Positions 1 to 7,201 of a DNA stretch of 8,292 bases are shown in pieces. Each line of letters begins with the position of its first letter. The first letter of the stretch is position 1. Under the pieces are notes generated by a model that made no database searches, was not told the DNA's origin, and saw only the letters and a program-made list of their open reading frames with translations. The translations under genes and the position numbers were made by a program. Origin of the DNA: JABMMZ01 sp964600345 (GTDB lineage Bacteria > Bacteroidota > Bacteroidia > NS11-12g > UBA955); assembly GCA_964600345.1 (NCBI GenBank), contig CAZRKA010000148.1:1-8292 (forward strand), in the 5' to 3' direction.

Positions 1-2
1 AC

Positions 3-2408
3 CGTGAGGATGACGTAACTCAGGGATTGTTGAAAGGCAGTGAGCTCAAGAAATACACAGACAGCAACGGTGAATTTCCGGGCTGGACCAACAGCATCTT
101 TTCGGGTATGCCTTCAACACTTATTAAAGGCAAACCTTCCGGTAATCAGATTAAAAGTTACAATTATCTGACGCCTTTTAACAAGACCGAATATCCTTTC
201 CGCATATTGTTTCTGTCATTCATAGGTTTTTACCTGCTGATGAATGCATTTAAAGTCAAACCGCTGTTTGGCGCACTGGCTGCCATTGCCTATGGTTTCG
301 CAACATACAGTATAAGCAGTGTAGAGGCTGCTCACTATACCAAGGTGCTGGCTATGGGACTGATGCCTGCGATATTAGCCTCTTTGCACTGGCTTTTTAA
401 CGGACGGTATTTCCTCGGGGGTATCACTCTGGCCTTTAATATGTCGCTGCAGGTGTATTTCTTCCATTATCAGATTACCTTTTACACGATTATTTGTTTG
501 CTGGCCATGGGGATATACTACCTGATTCACCTGATAGGCAGCGGGCAATACAAGCAACTCATTTTTGCAACACTGATATCTGTGATATCAGTCGGTGCAG
601 GAGTAGCCTGTAATATCTCCAAGATTAAATCGACTGCAAAGTTTGCCGATAATACCATGCGAAGCGGGAATGATCTGGCAAAGGCCGATGTCAATAAAAA
701 ACAAAAAGAAACGGGTCAGACCGGACTTAACCGCGAATATGCTTTCGACTGGAGTTATGGAAAAGGAGAGACGTTTACCCTGCTTATACCTAATTTTTAC
801 GGAGGCAGCAGCAGTGAAAAACTCGGCAAGGATTCGAAATTCTATGAGGTTACTCAAAATGATGATGCCATAGAACAGGGACTGCCTATGTATCACGGTG
901 ACCTGACATTTACATCAGGTCCGATCTATATGGGTGCTATCATTGTCTTCCTTTTTATAATGGGAATGATAGTGGTAAAGAATACGATAAAATGGCCTTT
1001 GTTATTTCTGACACTGGTTTCATTCATACTCGGCTGGGGGAAACATTTTCCGGAAGTCAATAATTTCCTCTTCGATCATCTGATATATTTCAATAAATTC
1101 CGCACACCAATGATGGCATTCTGCATTGCACAGGTAACAATGCCACTGGTTGGATTTCTGGGAATTCGCCAGCTTTACGAAAATTGGCAGGCCGGTAAAA
1201 AAACCGCAGTTAAGGCAAAAGCCAATGCACCACTTGATGCTTCTGCATCTCAGCCTTCTGACAACGGATTGTGGGATAAAGTTAAACTGTCGTATTATAT
1301 CGTAGGTGGATTTTGCCTTTTAATGGCTCTGGCAGGTCCTTCCATTCTTGATTTCGGCGGAGTAGTAGACGATAAATTAAGAGAGGGTGGAAATGGCAAT
1401 ATCATTTCAGTTTTAAAGGAAGACAGAGCTTCAATGCTTCAAAAAGATGCCTTCCGTTCATTTATATTCATTTCCCTTTCATTCGGATTGCTTTGGGCAT
1501 GGTATACCAAAAAAATGCAAAAAACAATGGCCATCGGTCTGATAGGTGCTCTGGCTGCCATTGATCTTATTGGAGTTGACCTCAGGTACCTCAGCTGGGA
1601 TGATTTTACTTTCGAAAAAGGCACTGTAACTGACAGGATTCCTGATGCCGCCGATAAAGCCATACTGGCCGATAAGGACCTGCACTACCGCGTATTCGAT
1701 CTCACCAACGATCCTTTTAACGACAACGAGGGAGCTGCATTTCACAAGATGATAGGCGGTTACGATCCCGCAAAACTCAGCAGGTATCAGGATATTATTT
1801 CAGAAATTTTATCTAAAAAGGAATACAGCGAAAAAGGACTCGACATGCTTAATTGCAAGTATATGATTGGAACTGACTCAAGTCGCGGACGCGGTGTGAT
1901 TCCGCGGACTACCATGTATGGCAACGCCTGGTTTGTATCGTCTCTTGTGTCAACAGCCGATGCTGCAATTGAGATGGAACAGATGAAGAAAAGCGATTTG
2001 AGAACTCAGGCTACCTTCAATTCGTCATTCCCCGGCAACAAAGGAATGATAGCTAAATCCTTTACAGTTGACAGCAGTGCTACAGCCAGACTGATTACCT
2101 ATCACCCGGATACTTTGAATTACGTCACTAACAACGCGAATGCAGGATATATTGTATTCTCCGAGATTTATTACGACGACTGGAGAGCTGAAATTGATGG
2201 CAAGGCAGTACCGCTCAACAAAGTGAATTACACACTCCGCGGGCTTGAAATCCCGGCCGGAAGTCATCAGGTTAAACTCTACTTCGACAAAGGTGAAAAT
2301 ACTACAGATTATATTGAAAAGTACCTTTCGCTGGCTATACTGGCTGGTATGCTCATCATGATAGCTTTGTGGCTCAAAACCTATTTTACTGATAAGGCTA
2401 AAGCATGA
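3..2408 (+). CDS. YfhO-family multi-pass membrane protein (5' end outside window)
   Basis: This is a large integral membrane protein of the YfhO family (GT-C-like fold), which in Gram-positive bacteria acts in transfer of lipid-linked sugars to surface polymers. The reading frame is open to the window edge, and the first in-frame start-like codon (TTG at 27) lies inside conserved sequence, so the true start is upstream. From typical family length I infer that some 40-50 residues with the first membrane helix are missing. Visible in order are the conserved early loop (DDVTQ, then WTNSIFSGMPS), about ten hydrophobic helices between nt 195 and 1590 with a periplasmic loop around nt 620-900, a polar Lys/Ala/Ser-rich linker near nt 1190-1270, a soluble domain, and the YfhO C-terminal signature at about nt 2140-2290 (YYDDW, IDGKAVPLNKVNY, LRGLEIPAGSHQVKLYF). 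One last helix and a Lys-rich tail end the protein. Its stop overlaps the glycosyltransferase start by 4 bp. The family call is firm; the substrate is unknown. Confidence 0.9.
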   Translation, partial: REDDVTQGLLKGSELKKYTDSNGEFPGWTNSIFSGMPSTLIKGKPSGNQIKSYNYLTPFNKTEYPFRILFLSFIGFYLLMNAFKVKPLFGALAAIAYGFATYSISSVEAAHYTKVLAMGLMPAILASLHWLFNGRYFLGGITLAFNMSLQVYFFHYQITFYTIICLLAMGIYYLIHLIGSGQYKQLIFATLISVISVGAGVACNISKIKSTAKFADNTMRSGNDLAKADVNKKQKETGQTGLNREYAFDWSYGKGETFTLLIPNFYGGSSSEKLGKDSKFYEVTQNDDAIEQGLPMYHGDLTFTSGPIYMGAIIVFLFIMGMIVVKNTIKWPLLFLTLVSFILGWGKHFPEVNNFLFDHLIYFNKFRTPMMAFCIAQVTMPLVGFLGIRQLYENWQAGKKTAVKAKANAPLDASASQPSDNGLWDKVKLSYYIVGGFCLLMALAGPSILDFGGVVDDKLREGGNGNIISVLKEDRASMLQKDAFRSFIFISLSFGLLWAWYTKKMQKTMAIGLIGALAAIDLIGVDLRYLSWDDFTFEKGTVTDRIPDAADKAILADKDLHYRVFDLTNDPFNDNEGAAFHKMIGGYDPAKLSRYQDIISEILSKKEYSEKGLDMLNCKYMIGTDSSRGRGVIPRTTMYGNAWFVSSLVSTADAAIEMEQMKKSDLRTQATFNSSFPGNKGMIAKSFTVDSSATARLITYHPDTLNYVTNNANAGYIVFSEIYYDDWRAEIDGKAVPLNKVNYTLRGLEIPAGSHQVKLYFDKGENTTDYIEKYLSLAILAGMLIMIALWLKTYFTDKAKA

Positions 2409-3148
2409 AGCTTTCCGTCATCAGTATCACATTCAATAATCTGAGCGGACTAAAGAAAACTCTCGGGGTTTTCGAAGACAGACGCTTCAGTGATGAACTT
2501 GAAATTGTGATTGTTGATGGTGGATCAAAAGACGGGACAGCGGAATTTCTGAAGCAACAATCCCTTACAAATAACTGGGTGTCCGAACCGGATAAAGGTA
2601 TTTATAATGCCATGAATAAAGGCCTGGCGATGGCAAACGGTGATTATGTCTGGTTTCTGAATGCAGGCGATTATGCCGAAAACCCGGATATTGTAGCTTA
2701 TATTTTGCAATCTTTAAATGGAAATCCTGATGCGGTATACGGTGAAACCATGATGGTAGACGCCGAAGGAAAAAAGCTTGGGAGCAGATCTGAGATCAGC
2801 AGCAGGAAATTGCCCGAAACCTTAAACTGGAAATCGTTCCGAATGGGAATGAATGTCGGACATCAGTCATTTATTTTAAAAAGAAGTCTTGCCTTGCCAT
2901 ACGATGAGTCATACAGATATGTTTCAGACATTGACTGGATGATAAGATGCCTTAAGCATTGCCAAACAGTGATTAATGTCAGAACAGTCATTGCCAGTTT
3001 TACCATGGATGGATTTTCAAGCGTACAGAGGAAGAACAGCAATCGCGAGCGTTTCCGGGTCTTGAGTAAACACTATGGCTTACTGCCCAATATTTTGTCA
3101 CATATCGGAATTTTACTCCGTAAATTGTTAAATCCGGGTAAAGTATAA
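2405..3148 (+). CDS. Family 2 glycosyltransferase, WcaE-like
   Basis: This is a 247-residue GT-A-fold inverting glycosyltransferase of family GT2, predicted to move a sugar from a nucleotide donor to a lipid-linked or polysaccharide acceptor at the inner face of the inner membrane. The N-terminal strand MKLSVISITFNN is followed by the nucleotide-binding VDGGSKDGT (residues 37-45), then EPDKGIYNAMNKG (61-73), which closely resembles colanic-acid WcaE-type enzymes. FLNAGD (84-89) stands where the DxD metal site is expected. GHQSF lies at 152-156, and SDIDW (174-178) supplies the likely acceptor-side catalytic Asp. There is no clear transmembrane helix; only a mildly hydrophobic, basic C-terminus (residues 226-247) could touch the membrane. 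The ATG overlaps the YfhO stop as ATGA, which implies translational coupling and a shared pathway. Donor and acceptor sugars cannot be read from the sequence. Confidence 0.92.
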   Translation: MKLSVISITFNNLSGLKKTLGVFEDRRFSDELEIVIVDGGSKDGTAEFLKQQSLTNNWVSEPDKGIYNAMNKGLAMANGDYVWFLNAGDYAENPDIVAYILQSLNGNPDAVYGETMMVDAEGKKLGSRSEISSRKLPETLNWKSFRMGMNVGHQSFILKRSLALPYDESYRYVSDIDWMIRCLKHCQTVINVRTVIASFTMDGFSSVQRKNSNRERFRVLSKHYGLLPNILSHIGILLRKLLNPGKV

Positions 3149-3193
3149 AACCGGATAGGATAGCTAATGGGTTTTTCCTAAATTCGAACCCTG

Positions 3194-4876
3194 ATGAAGA
3201 AGGTAATATTTTTATTAGGCGGATTGTGTTTTTCGGCTTCTGGAATTATAGCTCAGAGCAGCGATCGTGGTGAATTCTCTGGCAATTTTATGAGTAATCT
3301 TCAGGCTTATGACAGAGATTCGTCTATCGGTGCAACTACAGAAGTTTATAACAAACAGAAAAGCAGTGCAGACGCCTGGCTGTTTCTGAATTACAATATC
3401 AAATCTTACAGTTTCTCTCTCCGTTACGATTTGTTTAACAACTCGCCGCTGATGAATCCCCAGGGTGTATACAACAAACAGGGTATCGGTTTCTGGCAGG
3501 CATCCAAAGACATTGGAGGTTTAAACCTAACTGTCGGATATTTCTATGATCAGTTTGCCTCAGGTATGATTTTCAGAGCATACGAAGAAAGATTGCTGGG
3601 GTTGGATTATGCCATTCAGGGACTCAGGGTTAAATACAATTATAAAAATCTGGCCTTAAAAGGCTTTGCAGGTCAGCAGAAAGGAAATATATTTACCGGC
3701 GACCGTTTCAGTGTAACACCCGAAGCGCTCAAAGGTGCCAATGCGGAATACAGTTTCGGTATTAAGAAATTAAAACTTCTGGCCGGTGCTTCAATGGTGA
3801 ACAGAACACTCGATCAGTCGACCATGAATGCAGTGGCTTCACAGATCAATTCGCAGCCGCTCGAAACCAGGTTTATTCCAAAATACAATGTCTATTCATA
3901 TAACGGCTATGCCAGAGCAGGATATAAAGATATCAACTGGTATGGTGAATACCTTTATAAATCCAGGGAAGCAATCGGCAATCAATTTGGCGACCTGCTG
4001 ATCAACAAAGACGGCAATATCATTTTCACGACCCTGAACTATTCGAAAGCCAGGCTGGGAAAAAACAAACAGCTTTCATTTGGTATTAACCTCCAGTATA
4101 AACGCATCGAAAATTTCAGTTTCAGAACTTCGCCATACGAACAGCTCAACAACGGACTGATTTCTTATATACCTTCCATTACCAGACAAAATACTTACCG
4201 ACTGCTGGCCAGATACAACGCCGTTACCCAGTTTCTTGGCGAGAATGCCATGCAGGGCGAATTTATTATCACACCCAGACGCGGAACCACCATAACCCTC
4301 AATGCATCCAATGTAAGAAGCCTCAACAGCAACGGTGATACCAGCGGAAATGCCAAGCATTTGTTCAGCGAATACTATGCGGAAATTCAGCATAAATTCA
4401 GCCAGAAATTAAAAGCCAAATTGGGTGTACAGTCCATTTTCTACGATCAGAGCCGTTTCGAACAAAAAGTGAGGGACAGCACTTATGCCGATGTGAATGC
4501 ATTGACTCCTTTTATGGAAATTACCTATAAACTCAGCAAAAAAACATCGCTGAGGTTCGAGGCTCAGTATCTGCACACCAAACAGGATCTGGGTAGTTTT
4601 GCAAACGCCATTATTGAAATCAATCACGCCCCCCACTGGAGCTTTAGTATCGGCGATATGGTGAATACCGAACCGCACCGTTCATCTTTTTCCCAGGGGG
4701 TTATTTCAGACGAAATTATTCATTACTACAGCGGATTTCTGGGATATACAGAAGGTGCGACAGTAGTGACACTTGCCTACATTAAACAGGTGCAGGGAGT
4801 AAACTGTACAGGAGGGATATGCAGGGTTGAACCGGCTTTCAGTGGAATGCGACTAACCCTGAGCACAAGCTTTTAA
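3194..4876 (+). CDS. DUF6029-type putative outer-membrane beta-barrel protein
   Basis: This is a 560-residue exported protein with no known biochemical function. Residues 1-21 form a clear Sec signal peptide (MKK start, hydrophobic core, cleavage expected after IIAQ). The mature part alternates polar and aromatic residues in short strands with Tyr/Asn-rich turns. The last residues are LTLSTSF, and the terminal Phe is typical of outer-membrane barrels recognised by BamA. The block from about residue 105 to 155 (GYFYDQFASGMIFRAYEERLLG, a conserved block I shorten in the motif FYDQFASG and RAYEERLLG) matches what I remember of the Bacteroidota family DUF6029. The ATG is chosen because it gives an intact signal peptide. 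The gene lies 45 bp after the glycosyltransferase and 41 bp before the TonB-domain gene. Outer-membrane localisation is inferred; the exact family name is from memory. Confidence 0.82.
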   Translation: MKKVIFLLGGLCFSASGIIAQSSDRGEFSGNFMSNLQAYDRDSSIGATTEVYNKQKSSADAWLFLNYNIKSYSFSLRYDLFNNSPLMNPQGVYNKQGIGFWQASKDIGGLNLTVGYFYDQFASGMIFRAYEERLLGLDYAIQGLRVKYNYKNLALKGFAGQQKGNIFTGDRFSVTPEALKGANAEYSFGIKKLKLLAGASMVNRTLDQSTMNAVASQINSQPLETRFIPKYNVYSYNGYARAGYKDINWYGEYLYKSREAIGNQFGDLLINKDGNIIFTTLNYSKARLGKNKQLSFGINLQYKRIENFSFRTSPYEQLNNGLISYIPSITRQNTYRLLARYNAVTQFLGENAMQGEFIITPRRGTTITLNASNVRSLNSNGDTSGNAKHLFSEYYAEIQHKFSQKLKAKLGVQSIFYDQSRFEQKVRDSTYADVNALTPFMEITYKLSKKTSLRFEAQYLHTKQDLGSFANAIIEINHAPHWSFSIGDMVNTEPHRSSFSQGVISDEIIHYYSGFLGYTEGATVVTLAYIKQVQGVNCTGGICRVEPAFSGMRLTLSTSF

Positions 4877-4917
4877 CCCGGATCGAATAAAGTTATTTGT
4901 TTAAAACCGGCTTCAAT

Positions 4918-5343
4918 ATGATTCTGAAATCTTTAAATACAGTTGTTTTACTTTTATGTTGCGCAACATTTGCTTCATTTTGCTTTAAGTCAGAAATCAG
5001 ATTGGACAATTTCCAGACAGGTAATAACGATATCCGGCCACCTGTTTTTAAATGGAAAGGCATGAACATAGAAACCTTCATCAAAAATAATCTGGTTTAT
5101 CCCGATTCCATGGTGAAGAATAAAATTGAAGCCCTTTTTATGATGCAGTTTACAGTAGATACATCAGGTAAGGTCAGTAAGATATTTACTAAAGACAGTA
5201 TCGCTGCAGAATCGATGGCATTGTATAATGAAGCAGTGAGAGTGATTACACTAACAAGTGGAAAATGGAATCCGGCCACGGTTAATGGTGTGAAAAAAAA
5301 GATGCAGATGCGCATTCCAATCAGGTTTACTTTACCGGATTAA
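4918..5343 (+). CDS. Short exported protein with a TonB C-terminal domain
   Basis: This is a 141-residue protein made of an N-terminal hydrophobic segment (about residues 6-23, VVLLLCCATFASFCF) and a TonB C-terminal-type domain (about 50-138). Domain landmarks are the YP at 61-62, the FTVDTSGKV strand-turn at 78-86, NEAVRV around 104-109, KWNPATVNG at 116-124 and RIPIRF at 132-137. In canonical TonB this domain binds the TonB box of outer-membrane receptors and transmits ExbBD energy. Here the long Pro-rich linker needed to span the periplasm is absent, with only about 25 residues between helix and domain, so it is unlikely to be a standard energiser. I place the start at the ATG at 4918. An upstream in-frame TTG at 4897 would add seven residues with no benefit, and the frame is closed at 4888. 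The segment may be a cleaved signal peptide or an anchor; there is no good lipobox. Confidence 0.8.
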   Translation: MILKSLNTVVLLLCCATFASFCFKSEIRLDNFQTGNNDIRPPVFKWKGMNIETFIKNNLVYPDSMVKNKIEALFMMQFTVDTSGKVSKIFTKDSIAAESMALYNEAVRVITLTSGKWNPATVNGVKKKMQMRIPIRFTLPD

Positions 5344-5359
5344 GTTCCGTAAAAATCCA

Positions 5360-5367
5360 TAAGTTTG
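5360..5367 (+). promoter_or_regulatory. Candidate -7 box before the MFS gene
   Basis: TAAGTTTG matches the Bacteroidota -7 consensus TAnnTTTG exactly and lies 7 bp before the MFS start codon, so the transcript would be leaderless or nearly so. No TTG -33 box is present 17-23 bp upstream, and a six-base match is expected a few times by chance in a window this size. This is weak evidence for a start of transcription ahead of the MFS-miaE pair. Confidence 0.22.
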
Positions 5368-5374
5368 TAAATAA

Positions 5375-6595
5375 ATGCCCCATAAAGAAAAAAGCTACTG
5401 GATTGTCATCATAGCGGCCTTAGGTTATTTCGTAGATATTTACGACCTTATATTATTCAATGTGCTGAAAGAATCAAGTCTTAAAGCCATCGGAATTACA
5501 GGTGCAGATTACCAGCACTACGAAATTGCTTTGTTCAACTGGCAGATGTTTGGTATGCTGCTGGGCGGACTATTATGGGGAATACTGGGCGACAAAAAAG
5601 GAAGAGTATCGGTACTCTTTGGTTCCATATTGATGTATTCGCTTGCCAATATTGCCAACGGTCTGGTAAGTAATATCGATCAGTATATTATTTGCCGTTT
5701 CATAGCCGGTGTCGGACTGGCTGGTGAACTCGGTGCAGGTATAACGCTGGTAAGCGAAACCATGCACCGCGAAAAAAGGGGTATCGGCACAATGATAATC
5801 GTTTCGTTTGGTGCTCTTGGCGCCGTGGCAGCCGCATTGGTAGGGAAGCAGTTTCCATGGCAAACATCTTATTTTATAGGAGGAGGACTGGGACTTGCAC
5901 TGTTAGCTCTTAGGGCTGGCGCCTTCGAGTCGGGCATGTATACGCAGCTTAAGCAATCCAATGCCGTAAGCAAGGGCAATTTTTTCAGTCTGTTTACCAA
6001 GCGGCAGCGCAGCTTGCTTTATCTGCAGTGTATAGCTATAGGTATTCCTATCTGGTATATGATTGGCGTATTGATCAATCTTTCGCCGCGTTTTGTTCAG
6101 ATACCGGGAATTGAAAATAAAGTATTGGTCGGCGAGGCGGTCATGTTTACCTATATTGGTCTTAGTGCCGGCGATTTGTTAAGCGGCATGCTCAGTCAGT
6201 GGCTGAAAAGTCGCAAAAAGGTAATTTACATTTATCTGTTTTTGTCAATAGGGCTTGTGAGCTATTATCTGGGTATGGAAAATCCCTCAATAAACGAATT
6301 CAGATTGAATTGTTTCCTGCTCGGACTTGGAACAGGTTACTGGGCATTATTTGTACAGGTGGCTTCAGAGAATTTTGGCACCAATATTCGCAGTACAGTA
6401 ACCAATACAGTGCCTAACTTTGTGAGAGGTTCGGTGGTTCCTATTACACTTTGTTTTAAATATCTGGCAAGTGGCATGGACACAAGACAGGCGGCCATCA
6501 TTGTCGGTGCAGTTTGTCTGTCTCTTGCTCTGGTAGCACTGACATTTATGAAAGAAACATTCAGTAAAGATCTGGATTATCACGAAATTGACTGA
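5375..6595 (+). CDS. MFS transporter, sugar/organic-acid porter-like
   Basis: This 406-residue secondary transporter of the major facilitator superfamily has about twelve predicted helices in two groups of six, separated by a basic loop (about residues 183-210). Helix 1 carries VDIYD (Asp21, Asp24), as in proton-coupled metabolite porters. The loop after helix 2 has motif A as GILGDKKGR (69-77). Helix 4 reads RFIAGVGLAGELGAG (108-122) followed by SE (127-128). This is the Arg/Gly/Glu signature shared by the sugar porter, aromatic-acid and metabolite:proton symporter families, so a sugar or organic-acid substrate is likely but not proven. Length is normal for the superfamily and nothing appears broken. 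The gene starts 31 bp after the TonB-domain gene, and its stop overlaps the miaE start (TGATG), suggesting coupled translation. Confidence 0.9.
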   Translation: MPHKEKSYWIVIIAALGYFVDIYDLILFNVLKESSLKAIGITGADYQHYEIALFNWQMFGMLLGGLLWGILGDKKGRVSVLFGSILMYSLANIANGLVSNIDQYIICRFIAGVGLAGELGAGITLVSETMHREKRGIGTMIIVSFGALGAVAAALVGKQFPWQTSYFIGGGLGLALLALRAGAFESGMYTQLKQSNAVSKGNFFSLFTKRQRSLLYLQCIAIGIPIWYMIGVLINLSPRFVQIPGIENKVLVGEAVMFTYIGLSAGDLLSGMLSQWLKSRKKVIYIYLFLSIGLVSYYLGMENPSINEFRLNCFLLGLGTGYWALFVQVASENFGTNIRSTVTNTVPNFVRGSVVPITLCFKYLASGMDTRQAAIIVGAVCLSLALVALTFMKETFSKDLDYHEID

Positions 6596-7197
6596 TGAAA
6601 GAACTTCAAAAAACAAAACTTGGTCTGGTAATGGCCACCGATCCGCGCTGGGTCAATATTGCAGAAATGCAGATAGAAGAAATACTGAGCGACCATGCAT
6701 GGTGCGAACAGAAAGCTGCCACGACCTGCATATCACTTATTGTTAAATACGCCCATTACGAAGAAATTGTCGAAGAAGTAACGCCGATCGTGGCCGAAGA
6801 GTGGGGTCATTTCAGAAGAGTGCTGAAAGAACTTAAAAAACGGGGACTCAAATTTAAACCACCCCGTAAAGACGAATATGTCAATCAACTGTTTGCACTT
6901 GAGAAACGCGGGCTAAAGCCCGAACAGGTGGTGGTGGAGAAACTGCTGATCAGCGCCATGATTGAAGCCAGAAGTTGCGAGCGATTCAGATTGCTGAGTC
7001 TTTATATAACCGACGACGAATTAAAGGATTTCTACCGCGAATTCATGGAAAGTGAAGCCGGACATTACCACACTTTCATTCATCTGGCCAAAGGAATAAT
7101 GCCTTCTGACTATGTTCAGCAGCGCTGGAACGAATACCTTCTAGCGGAAGCTGAAATCATGAAAAACCTTGAACTGCGCGGCGACCGTATGCATTAG
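6595..7197 (+). CDS. miaE: tRNA-(ms2io6A)-hydroxylase MiaE
   Basis: This 200-residue non-haem diiron monooxygenase hydroxylates the isopentenyl side chain of 2-methylthio-N6-isopentenyladenosine at position 37 of tRNAs that read UNN codons. It uses O2 and acts after MiaA and MiaB in the cytoplasm. The four-helix ferritin-like ligand pattern is complete: Glu38 in DHAWCEQK, Glu69 and His72 in EEWGH, a Glu in EARSCERF (Glu124 or Glu129), and Glu154 and His157 in ESEAGHYH. The DHAWCEQKAA and EARSCERF blocks are strongly characteristic of MiaE, and the length is that of the family. The start ATG shares one base with the MFS stop. Its presence implies that the organism encounters oxygen. The gene ends 4 bp from the stop of the opposing hydrolase gene. 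Confidence 0.95.
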   Translation: MKELQKTKLGLVMATDPRWVNIAEMQIEEILSDHAWCEQKAATTCISLIVKYAHYEEIVEEVTPIVAEEWGHFRRVLKELKKRGLKFKPPRKDEYVNQLFALEKRGLKPEQVVVEKLLISAMIEARSCERFRLLSLYITDDELKDFYREFMESEAGHYHTFIHLAKGIMPSDYVQQRWNEYLLAEAEIMKNLELRGDRMH

Positions 7198-7201
7198 TAC
7201 T

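Noticed and set aside
27..29. TTG as start codon of the YfhO-family gene
   Set aside because: The frame continues to the window edge with residues typical of the family (DDVTQ), so the gene is truncated by the window rather than starting here.
588..896. Antisense open frame of about 100 codons within the YfhO gene
   Set aside because: It has no recognisable domain, and the plus-strand frame is clearly coding; this is a shadow.
3147..3176. AAAACC/GGTTTT stem after the glycosyltransferase as a terminator
   Set aside because: Only six mostly A-T pairs with a 17-base loop, and the following bases are TCC rather than a longer T-run.
3179..3186. TAAATTCG as a -7 promoter box for the DUF6029-type gene
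   Set aside because: It has one mismatch to TAnnTTTG and no TTG box at the proper distance upstream.
3340..3485. Repeated VYNKQ peptide in the DUF6029-type protein as an internal repeat
   Set aside because: Similarity is limited to five residues at two places; flanking residues differ, so no domain repeat is supported.
4076..4393. Antisense open frame of about 105 codons within the DUF6029-type gene
   Set aside because: The plus-strand barrel frame is continuous, and the antisense product shows no family feature.
4897..4917. TTG at 4897 as start of the TonB-domain gene
   Set aside because: It adds seven polar residues before the hydrophobic segment; the ATG at 4918 gives a more normal N-terminus and start codon.
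5573..5863. Antisense open frame of 96 codons within the MFS gene
   Set aside because: It lies opposite motif A and helix 4, which are clearly coding on the plus strand; the product is low-complexity with no domain.
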